NCBI GenBank assembly: GCA_902800625.1
Contig: CADCFG010000020.1
Coordinates: forward strand, 1 to 64,000
Direction: 5' to 3'
Length of the DNA stretch: 64,000 bases
Origin: an uncultured Eubacteriales bacterium
GTDB taxonomy: Bacteria; Bacillota; Clostridia; Christensenellales; Aristaeellaceae
The translations under genes and the position numbers were made by a program. The notes below the pieces were generated by a model. That model did no database searches. It saw nothing but the letters and a program-made list of their open reading frames with translations, and was not told where the DNA came from. The first letter of the stretch is position 1; every line of letters starts with the position of its first letter. Shown one piece after another: positions 50,701 through 58,178 of this stretch.

Positions 50701-51184
50701 CGTAGGCCTCCAGGATCACGCCCAGGTCGTCCAGCTTCATGCGCAGCATGCCATCGGCGGCCTCGGCGCAGGCGAACAGCGCCCCGGGGGTCAGCCCCGC
50801 CTGGCGGACCAGCTCCAGCTGGCGGGCGCAGCGGTCCGCGAAGCCCCGGCGGTTCACCGCCCCGCGATACAGCTTCAGCCGCTCGTCCACCTGCCGCGCC
50901 GCGGCGCGCACCAGCATCACCCGGCCGCGCTCGTCCACCCGCACGCCATCCGGCTGGCCGGCGGCCTCGAAGATGCGCCCGCACAGCCGCTCCGGGCTGA
51001 GCACCTGCAGGCTGAACGAGCCGGGCAGATGGAGCGCGCGCAGCAGCGTCCGCTCGGTCTGCAGCGTCAGCTGCTTGGGCACCACCACGATTTGGGCCTC
51101 CGCCTGGCTGTCGGCCATGCCGCGGCGCAGGATCTCGATCAGGGCGGGCTCCATCAGGCGGCTGCGCCCGGTATAAATGCGCAT
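47798..51184 (-). CDS. addB: AddB-like helicase/nuclease subunit
   Basis: A 1128-residue protein of the AddB family, partner of AddA in double-strand break resection. The C-terminal RecB-type nuclease has GRIDRIDEW and VIDYKLGG; the iron-sulfur staple uses a Cys in LEKYALCPFAYF (near residue 780) and CQHCDWKGVC (near residue 1086-1095). The N-terminal Walker A that many AddB proteins keep (GxAGSGKT) is not preserved (IYTGRSRLMEPALI), so this subunit probably does not hydrolyse ATP. addA is not in the window and the gene on the downstream side is trpB. The start follows GGAGGACTGCCC. Confidence 0.9.
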   Translation of the reverse strand: MRIYTGRSRLMEPALIEILRRGMADSQAEAQIVVVPKQLTLQTERTLLRALHLPGSFSLQVLSPERLCGRIFEAAGQPDGVRVDERGRVMLVRAAARQVDERLKLYRGAVNRRGFADRCARQLELVRQAGLTPGALFACAEAADGMLRMKLDDLGVILEAYEGLIEGRFQDGESEFIDAVARAKGADFLRRACVYFYGFDLTPPTLHDLIGAVAAVCPETNVFLPLAGDEQARDFDAWLPLKGCFERLWLAAKKAGVYRPERVRVETSGEPGENVLILPEPEQDEKLTLLSRELFAFPTEPDASEKAPSSIQLATLRGPLEECRFAAALCRRLVMLHDWRWGDIQILCRDLDGYRQPLQEAFRAYEVPLFLSASRPASRHPLAECLTAALKLCEGNPRMEDALALLRTGCIPLEADEADRLSNHAAKYGLKPWALLRPLRRGTEVEIQELEPLRAKFAEPVNALKRRIQRAEGLVGQLKALFQFLEDIDAAGRLQARLDALITADLRQQAGEESQVWNRIIGALDQMAGLMGDAPLPLSELRQTLEESLDAAVIKPLPQSGDAVYAQTTDRITAQRCKALLILGETDRSAVEADGLLNAPQQQAFAWIAHAYVGPGDGELSRMRRFYLKSAVEMAEEYLCVTCPLSGLDGGAQRPGALMGLIRGVFPAMGVRGGVLEDAGIQRMLRSAPEAAAAYAARALSGMGEGEPAQPVDRAALAGIRQILEAGDMPAWQGERLKRALARVGTALRHGESAERLNPATARELYGELRRQSITRLEKYALCPFAYFTQYGLKPLRIEPWQLNAKDEGNFFHNAVQEFLLASMEDLNQLTEEQAGARMDGISDRLLDALADAGPLGDSAVALAEKRRLKATARTCAAVLAEHMRGSRFNPSALETDFGVEDRGPARLTVNAASGECTLEGRIDRIDEWAAGGYLRVIDYKLGGKALALDAVYHGLSLQLPVYLAAAMRRQGEQSAGVYYFSLDEGIRTTQSTDKNEVEKERRAAFRLTGLAPDDLSLLEAQSPNFPEVLNVRVTKGGDLFKGTLATDANGFRALVKRTLGKAGEHLDGIRQGLIQAAPARFRQQNPCQHCDWKGVCLFDERMDARRVRRFEGMRGDEAMEKIKLEEM

Positions 51185-51317
51185 GGGCAGTCCTCCAAAT
51201 TGTGCTTATATATCTCCATTATATCACAGGGGCCAAGCCCCCGTCCGATGAATTGTGACATAAATGTAATATTTTTTGTACTGAATATGTATTATAATAG
51301 AGGAAACAAATGCCATG

Positions 51318-51409
51318 TTTCGGGCGTCCAATGCATAGAGGTATCCGCGGGGTCTGTTTTCGCTTCGAGCGGGGGCGGGCTTGCGGGCCATCCGCGCGGA
51401 CGCCCGGAA
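51318..51409 (+). ncRNA. Candidate structured leader of the SH3 protein gene
   Basis: TTTCGGGCGTCC (51318-51329) pairs with GGACGCCCGGAA (51398-51409), a 12-bp helix with one G-U pair, closing a 68-base GC-rich loop with CGCTTCGAGCG inside. A TATAAT box at 51293-51298 would put it at the 5' end of the transcript, about 35 bases before the start codon. No match to a riboswitch class I know. Confidence 0.4.
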
Positions 51410-51445
51410 CGTTCGGTGAAATATCTTTCAAAGGGGGAAATTGTT

Positions 51446-52330
51446 ATGAAGAGAATGATTGCCATCCTGCTGGCCGTGATGCTGCTGGTCGCGGCCCTGC
51501 CCTGCACGGCCTTTGCCGCCAGCACCAAGAAGGTTTATATCTCGTCCACCGGCAAGGGCACCATGAACCTGCGCAAGGGCCCCGGCTATGACTACAAGGT
51601 CGTGGGCTATGTGCATCACAACAACAAGGTCACCACCTATGAGACCGACGGCGACTGGATCAAGGTCAAGTACGGCAAGAAGACCGGCTGGATCAAGAAG
51701 ATGTATGTCGACGGCACCACCAAGGCCCTGGGCACCGGCTACAAGGCCGTCGATACCGCCACCAGCGTCTACGCGAAGGCCAGCACCAGCTCCTCCGTGG
51801 TGGGCAACATCACCACCTCCGACACCGTGAAGGTCTACTACACCGAGTATGACATGGCCAGCGTGCACGTGACCGATTCCAACCTGTCCGGCTGGATCCC
51901 GATCAGCGCCATTGGCGGCACCGTGAAGCTGAAGCCCGACACCCCGCCGGCCAGCTCCAGCACCGTGTATCGCACCACCGCCTCCGTGCTGAACATGCGC
52001 GCCGGCGCCGGCACCGATTACAAGATCACCGGCAAGCTAAAGAAGGGCACCGGCTGCTATATCCTGGAGAGCAAGGGCAACTGGCGCAGGGTCAAGACCT
52101 TCAAGGGCAAGATCGGCTGGGTTTCCGCCAATTACCTGCGCAAGGAAGCCACCGCGAAGGTGACGGCCCGCTCGCTGAACGTGCGCAAGGGCCCCGGCAC
52201 CAACACCGCGATCCTGGGCGGCTTCAAGAAGGGCACCAAGGTCACCGTGCTGTACACCTCCGGCAACTGGGCCTATGTCACCGCCAAGGGCCTGACCGGC
52301 TATGTGTCGCTGAAATACCTGAAGTTCTAA
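51446..52330 (+). CDS. Secreted protein with bacterial SH3 repeats
   Basis: A 294-residue protein with a clear signal peptide (KRMIAILLAVMLLVAALPCTAFAAS) and about four SH3b units. Units with the typical NxRxGPGxxxxxxG pattern are MNLRKGPGYDYKVVG, LNMRAGAGTDYKITG and LNVRKGPGTNTAILG; a more diverged one lies at about residues 95-160. No enzyme domain is attached, so it should bind wall components or act as a scaffold. AAGGGGGAAA is the ribosome site. Lys/Thr/Ser-rich mature region. Confidence 0.85.
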   Translation: MKRMIAILLAVMLLVAALPCTAFAASTKKVYISSTGKGTMNLRKGPGYDYKVVGYVHHNNKVTTYETDGDWIKVKYGKKTGWIKKMYVDGTTKALGTGYKAVDTATSVYAKASTSSSVVGNITTSDTVKVYYTEYDMASVHVTDSNLSGWIPISAIGGTVKLKPDTPPASSSTVYRTTASVLNMRAGAGTDYKITGKLKKGTGCYILESKGNWRRVKTFKGKIGWVSANYLRKEATAKVTARSLNVRKGPGTNTAILGGFKKGTKVTVLYTSGNWAYVTAKGLTGYVSLKYLKF

Positions 52331-52342
52331 AAACAAATCCCC

Positions 52343-52369
52343 GCGGGCGCGCTTGCGCCCGCATTTTTT
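52343..52369 (+). terminator. Terminator of the SH3 protein gene
   Basis: GCGGGCGC and GCGCCCGC around GCTT, followed by ATTTTTT. The -35 of the next promoter begins two bases later. Confidence 0.9.
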
Positions 52370-52370
52370 G

Positions 52371-52399
52371 TTGGCGCGGTCCCATAAATATGCTATAAT
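52371..52399 (+). promoter_or_regulatory. Promoter of the epimerase gene
   Basis: TTGGCG (52371-52376), 17-base spacer, TATAAT (52394-52399), directly behind the preceding terminator. Confidence 0.82.
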
Positions 52400-52427
52400 G
52401 GGAAAAAACACAAGGGGGAGCATATCC

Positions 52428-53450
52428 ATGAAAGCATTGTTCATCGGCGGCACCGGCACCATCAGCACCGCCATCACCCGCAGGCTGGTGGAGGAACTGG
52501 GCTGGGAGCTGTGGCTCATCAACCGTGGCAACCGTCCGGACGCCGTGCCCAAGGGCGTCCACAGCATCGTGTGCGATGTCAACGACGAGGCGGCCGTGCT
52601 GGAGAAGCTGGGCGACATGACCTTCGACTGCGTGGGCGAGTTCATCGGTTTCACGCTGGACCAGGTGAAGCGGGACTGGCGCCTGTTCAAGGGGCGTACC
52701 CGCCAGTACCTGTACATCTCCTCCGCCTCGGCCTACCACAAGCCCGCGGCCAGCTATGTGATCACCGAGGGCACCACCCTGGCCAACCCCTACTGGCAGT
52801 ACAGCCGGGACAAGATCGCCTGCGAGGAATTCCTGATGGAAAAGTACCGCGAGGAGGGCTTCCCGGTGACCATCGTGCGCCCCAGCCACACCTATGACGA
52901 GCGCAGCGTGCCCCTGGGCGTGCACGGCAAAAAGGGCTCCTGGCAGGTCGTCAAGCGGATGATGGAGGGCAAGCCGGTCATCATCCAGGGCGACGGTACC
53001 AGCCTTTGGACCATGACTTTCAACAAGGACTTCGCCATCGGCTACACCGGCCTGATGGGCAACCGCCACGCCATCGGCGAGGCCTTCCAGATCACCAGCG
53101 ACGAGACCCTGACCTGGAACCAGATCTATGCCACCATCGCCGACGCCTTGGGCATTCAGCTGCACGCTTATCACGTGTCCAGCGAATTCCTGGCCGCCGT
53201 GGGCGACCCCAGGGGCTACGACTACACCGGCAGCCTGATCGGCGACAAGGCCGTCAGCGTGGTGTTCGACAACGCCAAGCTGAAGCGCGCCGTGCCCGAT
53301 ATGCGCACCACCGTGCGCTTCGACCAGGGCGTGCGCATCGCCATCAACCACGTGCTCGCCCATCCCGAGCTGCAGGTGGAGGACCCCGAGTTCGACGCGT
53401 GGTGCGACCGGGTGATTGCCGCGCTGGAAGAGGCAAAGGCAAAGATCTGA
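52428..53450 (+). CDS. NAD-dependent epimerase/dehydratase family protein
   Basis: A 340-residue extended short-chain dehydrogenase. The N-terminal dinucleotide motif is LFIGGTGTISTAITRRL (GxxGxxS/T type); SSASAYHKP holds the Ser and the active-site Tyr area, with an atypical YxxxK (YSRDK). It resembles atypical SDR members acting on nucleotide sugars or related compounds. The start at 52428 is preceded by AGGGGGAG. Probably monocistronic: its own promoter is present and a hairpin follows. Substrate unknown. Confidence 0.82.
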   Translation: MKALFIGGTGTISTAITRRLVEELGWELWLINRGNRPDAVPKGVHSIVCDVNDEAAVLEKLGDMTFDCVGEFIGFTLDQVKRDWRLFKGRTRQYLYISSASAYHKPAASYVITEGTTLANPYWQYSRDKIACEEFLMEKYREEGFPVTIVRPSHTYDERSVPLGVHGKKGSWQVVKRMMEGKPVIIQGDGTSLWTMTFNKDFAIGYTGLMGNRHAIGEAFQITSDETLTWNQIYATIADALGIQLHAYHVSSEFLAAVGDPRGYDYTGSLIGDKAVSVVFDNAKLKRAVPDMRTTVRFDQGVRIAINHVLAHPELQVEDPEFDAWCDRVIAALEEAKAKI

Positions 53451-53457
53451 TCAAATC

Positions 53458-53488
53458 GAGGGGCGGGACCCCCTGGTTCTCGCCCCTC
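53458..53488 (+). terminator. Hairpin after the epimerase gene
   Basis: GAGGGGCG and CGCCCCTC, 8-bp arms around a 15-base loop, between the epimerase stop and rsmG. No U tract follows, so it may be a weak terminator only. Confidence 0.5.
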
Positions 53489-53508
53489 ATCGTATAAGAA
53501 GGAAACAA

Positions 53509-54225
53509 ATGCTCATGCTTCAAGCCATCCTGAAAGAGCGCTTCGCCGCCGCGGGCATCCCCCTGACGGACGGCCAGACGGCGCAGTTCGAGCGCTATCA
53601 CGCCATGCTCACCGAGGCCAACGCCAGGATGAACCTGACCCGGGTGCCGGACGACGCGCTGGAGGCCATTGACCGCAACTACCTGGACTGCGCCTGCGTG
53701 CTGGCCGGGGTCTTCCCCGAGGCGCAGACCGCCGTGGACGTGGGCAGCGGCGCGGGCTTCCCGGGCATCCCGCTGGCGGTTCTGCGGCCCGACATCCGCT
53801 TCACGCTGGTCGACGCCTTGGGCAAGAGGGTGGATTTTTTGAATTCGGTGATCGAGGCGCTGGGGCTGAATGCCGAGGCGCTGCACCTGCGGGCCGAGGA
53901 CGCCGCCCGGCGCCCTGAATTGCGGGAGGCCTTCGACCTGGCCACCGCCCGGGCCGTGGCGCCGATGAACGTGCTGAGCGAGTACCTGCTGCCCTTTGTG
54001 AAGCTGGGCGGCTTCGCGCTGGCGCTGAAGGGGCCCGGGCTGGACGAGGAGCTTTCCAAGGCGGAAAACGCCATTGCCCTGCTGGGCGGGCGGCTCGATC
54101 GCACCCAGCCGCTGGCCATCCCCGGCCGGGACTGGGACCACCGCGCCGCCTGGATCGAAAAGGTCGCGCCCACGCCGGCGAAGTATCCCCGGCGGGCCGG
54201 CCTGGCGGAGAAGCGGCCGCTGTGA
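53509..54225 (+). CDS. rsmG: 16S rRNA (guanine-N7) methyltransferase RsmG
   Basis: A 238-residue SAM-dependent methyltransferase that makes m7G527 in 16S rRNA (GidB). The SAM motif is VDVGSGAGFPGIPLAV, followed by LVDALGKRVDFL and TARAVAPMNVLSEYLLPFVKLGG, typical of RsmG. The ATG at 53509 follows AAGGAAAC; a second ATG at 53515 is possible. In many Firmicutes it sits with mnmG and parAB near oriC; here it stands about 27 kb from dnaA without them. Confidence 0.94.
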   Translation: MLMLQAILKERFAAAGIPLTDGQTAQFERYHAMLTEANARMNLTRVPDDALEAIDRNYLDCACVLAGVFPEAQTAVDVGSGAGFPGIPLAVLRPDIRFTLVDALGKRVDFLNSVIEALGLNAEALHLRAEDAARRPELREAFDLATARAVAPMNVLSEYLLPFVKLGGFALALKGPGLDEELSKAENAIALLGGRLDRTQPLAIPGRDWDHRAAWIEKVAPTPAKYPRRAGLAEKRPL

Positions 54226-54344
54226 TCGAACGGAATCAAAAGCGGCAGCCGCCTGCCCCCGCAAATCTTCTCCAGTCTGGCATAATCCCGCCCCCTCCTG
54301 AATATCCTAATCCCTGTAATCAATCCAATTCAGGAGGACAACCC

Positions 54345-54581
54345 ATGAAAAAGACAATCGCGCTGATGCTCGCACTGCTCGTCCTGACGCTGGCCCTGGC
54401 GGCCTGCGAGGGCAAGACCACCACCACCGTCACCGCCACGGAGGCGCCCGCCCCCGAGGCCACCGCCGAACCGGAGCCCACCACCGTGCCCGAGGGCGTG
54501 GAGAACGCAGCGAACAACGTGGGCGAAGCGGTGGACGACGCCGTGGACACCCCCGCCGAGAACGCGGCCGGCGCGAACTGA
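54345..54581 (+). CDS. Small Ala/Glu-rich lipoprotein
   Basis: A 78-residue lipoprotein: MKKTIALMLALLVLTLALAAC with lipobox LAAC, a Thr-rich stretch, an Ala/Pro/Glu linker (EAPAPEATAEPEPT) and a final helix VENAANNVGEAVDDAVDTPAENA that is acidic and amphipathic. GGAGGACAACCC precedes the ATG. No family recognised; could be a small wall-spacer lipoprotein. Confidence 0.75.
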   Translation: MKKTIALMLALLVLTLALAACEGKTTTTVTATEAPAPEATAEPEPTTVPEGVENAANNVGEAVDDAVDTPAENAAGAN

Positions 54582-54590
54582 TGAGCGCCC

Positions 54591-54689
54591 GGGGCATCGC
54601 CCCGGGCCCCAATCGCTGCCGCCGGGGCATCGCCCCGGGCCCCAATCGCTGCCGCCGGGGCATCGCCCCGGACCCCATTCGCTGCCGCC
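54591..54689. repeat. Three tandem 33-bp repeats
   Basis: Three head-to-tail units of 33 bases beginning GGGGCATCGCCCCGG and ending CGCTGCCGCC (54591-54623, 54624-54656, 54657-54689). The third has two base changes. Each unit holds its own GGGGCATCGCCCC hairpin. Confidence 0.9.
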
Positions 54690-54700
54690 TGCACAAATAC

Positions 54701-54743
54701 GATTCCCCGCGCCACTGATTCAAGCGCGGGGAATCTTCGTCTT
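54701..54743 (+). terminator. Hairpin with conserved CACTGATTCAA loop
   Basis: GATTCCCCGCGC and GCGCGGGGAATC (12-bp arms) around CACTGATTCAA, followed by TTCGTCTTTT. Sister of the hairpin after ftsK (13545-13589). Confidence 0.6.
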
Positions 54744-55391
54744 TTCGCAGGCGCTGTCAAAGCCTCCCTCCCCGAGGAAGGTGGCCCGCAGGGCCGGAGG
54801 GAGTTGCCCTCCAACGCCTCCCCACCGCAGTGAGGAGGCAGGGGAAAACGACCTCTTCCGTCTGGCCTTCAGCCAGCCACCTGCCGCGGGTCTACCGACC
54901 CAATGTCCACTGGACATTTTCCGGGCGCTCGATGCCCCCAAGGGGGAAGGCTTTTGGCGGGCGGCGCAACGCCGTCCCCACAGAAAATGCACAGGAAGCC
55001 GGATTGCCACGTCGTCGCTGCGCTCCTCCTCGTAATGACGTTGTAGTGGACGGTTGATTTCCCTTCTATTACAGCAGAGGCGCAATCTGACGGTTCGACA
55101 ATGCGTCATTGCGCGAAGGGCCATCGCATGGTCCGACATGGCAATCCGGTTCCCACGTTCAGGACTGCCACTACTCTCGCTGCTCCTCCATGCAGCGGCG
55201 GCCTGCCGAGTCGTGAATTGAAGCGAGCGGCTCGGCGCGTGGTGCCGAACGCGAAGCTTCACTGAACAGCGAGCGCAGGCCGCCAAAAAAGATCGTCCCC
55301 GGTTCCCCTATGCCAAAAGATCGTCCCCGGTTCCCATGCGAACCAAGACAACAAGGCCCCGGCGACTTGCCGGGGCCTCGTTCTATCCCAC
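54744..55391. repeat. Mosaic of intergenic repeats
   Basis: No gene. It holds a CCTCCCTCCCCGAGG...GGCCGGAGGGAG copy (54763-54805), copy C of the 125-bp repeat inverted (54841-54957), a MITE-like ATTGCCACGTCG element (54994-55155), a GGCGGCCTGC/CAAAAAAGATCGTCCCCGG family copy in inverse orientation (55163-55340), and CCCCGGCGACTTGCCGGGG (55356-55374), a possible terminator of the leftward or rightward neighbours. Confidence 0.75.
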
Positions 55392-56291
55392 TCAATGAGC
55401 CCAGTTGTAGGCCGTGTCGATGGCGTCCTGGTGGTTCTCGTTCACGGACTCGGTGCCGTGGGTCTTGCTGCCCACCATGTGCAGGCAGAACTGGCCGTTG
55501 TAGCCGTTGCCGGTGATGGTCTGGTCGCCGTGGGGCATGGTGTTGATGGAGCAGGCCACGTACTTGCCGCTAGCATACAGGATCACCGGGATGCAGTCCC
55601 AGGAAAAGCTGCCGCCCGCGATTTTCTTCAGTTTGCGGGTATCCGAGGCAGTGGCGGGCTCGCAGTCGGCGTGGTTATGGCCGCCCATGCGCTTGATCTT
55701 CAGGGAGATGCCGCTGTTCACGGCGTAGATGTAGCCATAGTCGCCGGTGTCCAGCACGGAGCTGCCGCCGTTAAACCAGTTCAGCTTCACCACCTTGCTC
55801 TTCCAGGAGCCGCTGCTCTTCTTTGTCGAACCGGTAGAGGTCTTTGTCTTGCTGCTGGACACGGCGGAGGAGGGCACATAGCCGGTCCTGGAGCCGCTGG
55901 CGTTCTGCACCCGCAGGTAATTGCCACTGGCGCCCACCACGTACAGCTTGGTGTTCACCTTCACCGATACCCCGGCCGACGCGGACGAGGCGGCTCTGTA
56001 GATGTGGGTGCTCTTGTTGGTGTAGCCGACGCGGCGGGAGGACGTGTTCAGGTATTTCACCGGCACATATCCGGTCACGCCCTTCACGCTCACCTTCGCC
56101 CAGCTGCCGGAGACGCTCTTCACGCTCACCGACGCGCCTTTCGCCAGGGGCACGCTGTCGGAGGCGGTGGAGCGGGATTTGTAGAACCGGGCGGAGCTGC
56201 TGTTCACCTTCGCGCCGGAGGCCTGCGCCGCCAAGCTCATCAGCATCAGCGCCGCCATCAGCCCGCAAAGCAGCTTCCTCAAACGTTTCAT
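55392..56291 (-). CDS. Secreted SH3-domain protein with conserved GHNHAD C-terminal domain
   Basis: A 299-residue protein with signal peptide (KLLCGLMAALMLMSLAAQASG), two SH3b-like units (about 28-85 and 90-145), a Ser/Thr/Lys linker, and a C-terminal domain (about 165-299) with GHNHADCEP, GSFSWDCIPVILY, NTMPHGDQTITGNGYNGQFC and SKTHGTESVNENHQDAI. The repeated His, Asp and Cys residues suggest a metal site or catalytic centre. I recognise the domain as recurring in Clostridia wall proteins but cannot name a function. CAAGGAG precedes the start. Confidence 0.78.
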   Translation of the reverse strand: MKRLRKLLCGLMAALMLMSLAAQASGAKVNSSSARFYKSRSTASDSVPLAKGASVSVKSVSGSWAKVSVKGVTGYVPVKYLNTSSRRVGYTNKSTHIYRAASSASAGVSVKVNTKLYVVGASGNYLRVQNASGSRTGYVPSSAVSSSKTKTSTGSTKKSSGSWKSKVVKLNWFNGGSSVLDTGDYGYIYAVNSGISLKIKRMGGHNHADCEPATASDTRKLKKIAGGSFSWDCIPVILYASGKYVACSINTMPHGDQTITGNGYNGQFCLHMVGSKTHGTESVNENHQDAIDTAYNWAH

Positions 56292-56485
56292 ATGATGTAC
56301 GCTCCTTGCATTGTATTATGTTACCATCCATCGGTATTATATTACATATTTATTGAAATTGGTCATTTGCCCTGAAACATATCTGCTTTCGCCATGGAAA
56401 CGCCACGCAATGTGGGTTTCAGGGTCCCAAAATGCGCAAAGTTTACAGGCCCGTGTTATTATGTGAGCGATAAATTCAGGAGAGG

Positions 56486-57337
56486 ATGAGGGCCGTGGCA
56501 CGGGAAATGACCGGGATCCAGCGCATGGAGCAGCGCCTGCTGACGGACCTGCGCAAGCCCATCTGGCGACCCTTCATGCGCGCCATCCGGGACTATCGGC
56601 TGATCCGGCCGGGCGACAGGATCGCCGTGTGCGTCTCCGGCGGCAAGGATTCCATGCTTCTGGCCGTACTGATGCGGCTGCTGCAAAGGCACAGCGAGGT
56701 GCCCTTCGAGGCGATCAACCTGGTCATGGACCCGGGCTACAGCCCCGCGAACCGCCGCCAGGTGGAGGAAAACGCCGGGCGGCTGGGCCTGGAGTACAGG
56801 CTGGTCGAGAGCGACGTGTTCGAGGTGGCCGACGCCCAGACCGGCGAGGACGAGACGCCCTGCTTCCTCTGCGCCCGGATGCGCCGCGGCTGCCTCTATC
56901 GCCACGCCCAAGCCCTGGGCTGCAACAAGCTGGCGCTGGGGCACCACTACGATGACGTGATCGAGACCACGCTGATGGCCATGCTCTACGGCGGCCAGAT
57001 CCAGGCCATGCCGCCCATGCTGCGCGCCGCGAATTTCCCCGGCATGTCGGTGATCCGGCCCCTCTACCGGGTGCGCGAGGCCGACATCTGCGCCTGGCGG
57101 GACGCGTTCGGCCTCAATTTCATCGGCTGCGCCTGCCGGCTCACCGAGAATGCCGCCCGGGACGAGTCCGCCTCCGCCCGCTTGCAGACCAAGCGGCTGA
57201 TCGCCCGGCTGCACGAGGCCAACCCCAAGGTGGAGCAGAACATCTTTAACAGCATCCGTCGCGTCCAGCTGGACACCCTGGTGGGCTGGAAGCGCCACGG
57301 GGAGGATCACAGCTTCCTGGAGGATTGGGACGGGTAA
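56486..57337 (+). CDS. TtcA-like tRNA-thiolating ATP pyrophosphatase
   Basis: A 283-residue PP-loop ATPase. The ATP site is CVSGGKDSMLLAVLMRLL; a CxxC pair is in TPCFLCARMRR, and GHHYDDVIETTLMAMLY and a Cys pair in GCAC follow, as in the TtcA/TtuA class that thiolates tRNA using an iron-sulfur cluster. The exact tRNA position is unknown. The ATG at 56486 is very close to AGGAG; a GTG at 56495 or ATG at 56507 may be the true start. Confidence 0.8.
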   Translation: MRAVAREMTGIQRMEQRLLTDLRKPIWRPFMRAIRDYRLIRPGDRIAVCVSGGKDSMLLAVLMRLLQRHSEVPFEAINLVMDPGYSPANRRQVEENAGRLGLEYRLVESDVFEVADAQTGEDETPCFLCARMRRGCLYRHAQALGCNKLALGHHYDDVIETTLMAMLYGGQIQAMPPMLRAANFPGMSVIRPLYRVREADICAWRDAFGLNFIGCACRLTENAARDESASARLQTKRLIARLHEANPKVEQNIFNSIRRVQLDTLVGWKRHGEDHSFLEDWDG

Positions 57338-57372
57338 GGACGGCATGGCGCCGCCCCTGTCCGTTGAAACGG

Positions 57373-57437
57373 GGCCCGCCGCCCCTCGCTTTCAAATACG
57401 GCCCGTCGCCCCGTTTCGGGGGCGGCGGGCCTTGTCT
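57373..57437 (+). terminator. Long hairpin after the TtcA-like gene
   Basis: GGCCCGCCGCCCC (57373-57385) pairs with GGGGCGGCGGGCC (57419-57431) around a loop with its own CGGCCCG segment, followed by TTGTCT. Confidence 0.65.
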
Positions 57438-57487
57438 ACAGGTTCAGGTCGGCGCGGCAAGCGCCGCGCCGGGCATCGGTTCGTCGG

Positions 57488-58084
57488 TCAGTCCAGCTTG
57501 ACCAGCGACAGCGTGAACAGCGGCTGGGCCGAGGATTCGGTGATGTTGATGGCCTCGGAGGACCGCATGGTGAGGGTGGCGCGGTCGTTAACGTCAAAGA
57601 TGGCCTGGGCGGTGGTGGACGTGCCGTTCGCCTGGGCGATGGCGGAGGACTGGCTGGCCTCGTTCACGTTCAGCGTGATGGTGGAGTCCAGCGCCGCGCC
57701 TTCGGGCACGCGCACGGTGTAGGTAGCCAGGTAGGTGCCGCTCTCCTCGATGGTGATCAGGCCGCTGTTCACCGGGAAGCCGTTGTCGATCAGGCAGTTG
57801 TTGTTGGTCAGGGGGATGATGCCGTTGGCGGTCACCGCCATGGGCAGCATGGCCATGAAAAGCCCGAAGTCGCAGCGCCCCCGACGGCGATGGCGGCGGC
57901 GACGGCACTGGCAATCATCGCCGTTGTCGTTGTTGTCGTCGTAGCAGCCGTTCACGTCCGGGCAGGGGCCGGGGTAGTAGGGATAGTCGTCCCAGCGATA
58001 CCGGCCGCCCACACTGTTCAGACAGCCATAGCCGTTATTGTTATTGCAGCGCGATCCGCAGCCGCAGCGATTGTTCTTTGCCAT
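57488..58084 (-). CDS. Possible spore-surface protein with BclA-like C-terminal domain
   Basis: A 198-residue protein in three parts: an Asn/Gly/Cys/Tyr-rich N-terminus (NNRCGCGSRCNNNNGYGC...PCPDVNGCYDDNNDNGDDC), an Arg/His tract (RRRRHRRRGR, near residue 60-70), and a C-terminal jelly-roll-like domain starting FGLFMAMLPMAVTANGIIPLTNNN and running through GLITIEESGTYLATYTVRVPEG, similar in pattern to the trimeric C-terminal domain of exosporium BclA proteins. No signal peptide. AAAGGAG precedes the ATG at 58084. SpoIIE nearby is compatible with a sporulation role, but this is inference. Confidence 0.6.
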   Translation of the reverse strand: MAKNNRCGCGSRCNNNNGYGCLNSVGGRYRWDDYPYYPGPCPDVNGCYDDNNDNGDDCQCRRRRHRRRGRCDFGLFMAMLPMAVTANGIIPLTNNNCLIDNGFPVNSGLITIEESGTYLATYTVRVPEGAALDSTITLNVNEASQSSAIAQANGTSTTAQAIFDVNDRATLTMRSSEAINITESSAQPLFTLSLVKLD

Positions 58085-58144
58085 TGACAGCAACTCCTTT
58101 CATGGGGTTCGTCGTATCATACGCGAACGGCCCGGAAAGGGTGC

Positions 58145-58178
58145 TTAAAAAGAAACGCCCTGGTCAAACCAGGGCGTT
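58145..58178 (-). terminator. Terminator overlapping the lacI stop codon
   Basis: Minus strand AACGCCCTGG and CCAGGGCGTT (10-bp arms) with a loop that contains the TGA stop, followed by TCTTTTT. Confidence 0.85.

Noticed and set aside
48746..51445. Very long plus-strand open frame antisense to addB, running into the SH3 protein gene
   Set aside because: High GC content of addB leaves the opposite strand open; composition is His/Arg/Gln/Gly-rich as in shadow frames, and no ribosome site or motif is present. Only the part from ATG 51446 is real.
54591..54689. CRISPR array
   Set aside because: The three 33-bp units are directly adjacent without spacers, and no cas genes are in the window.
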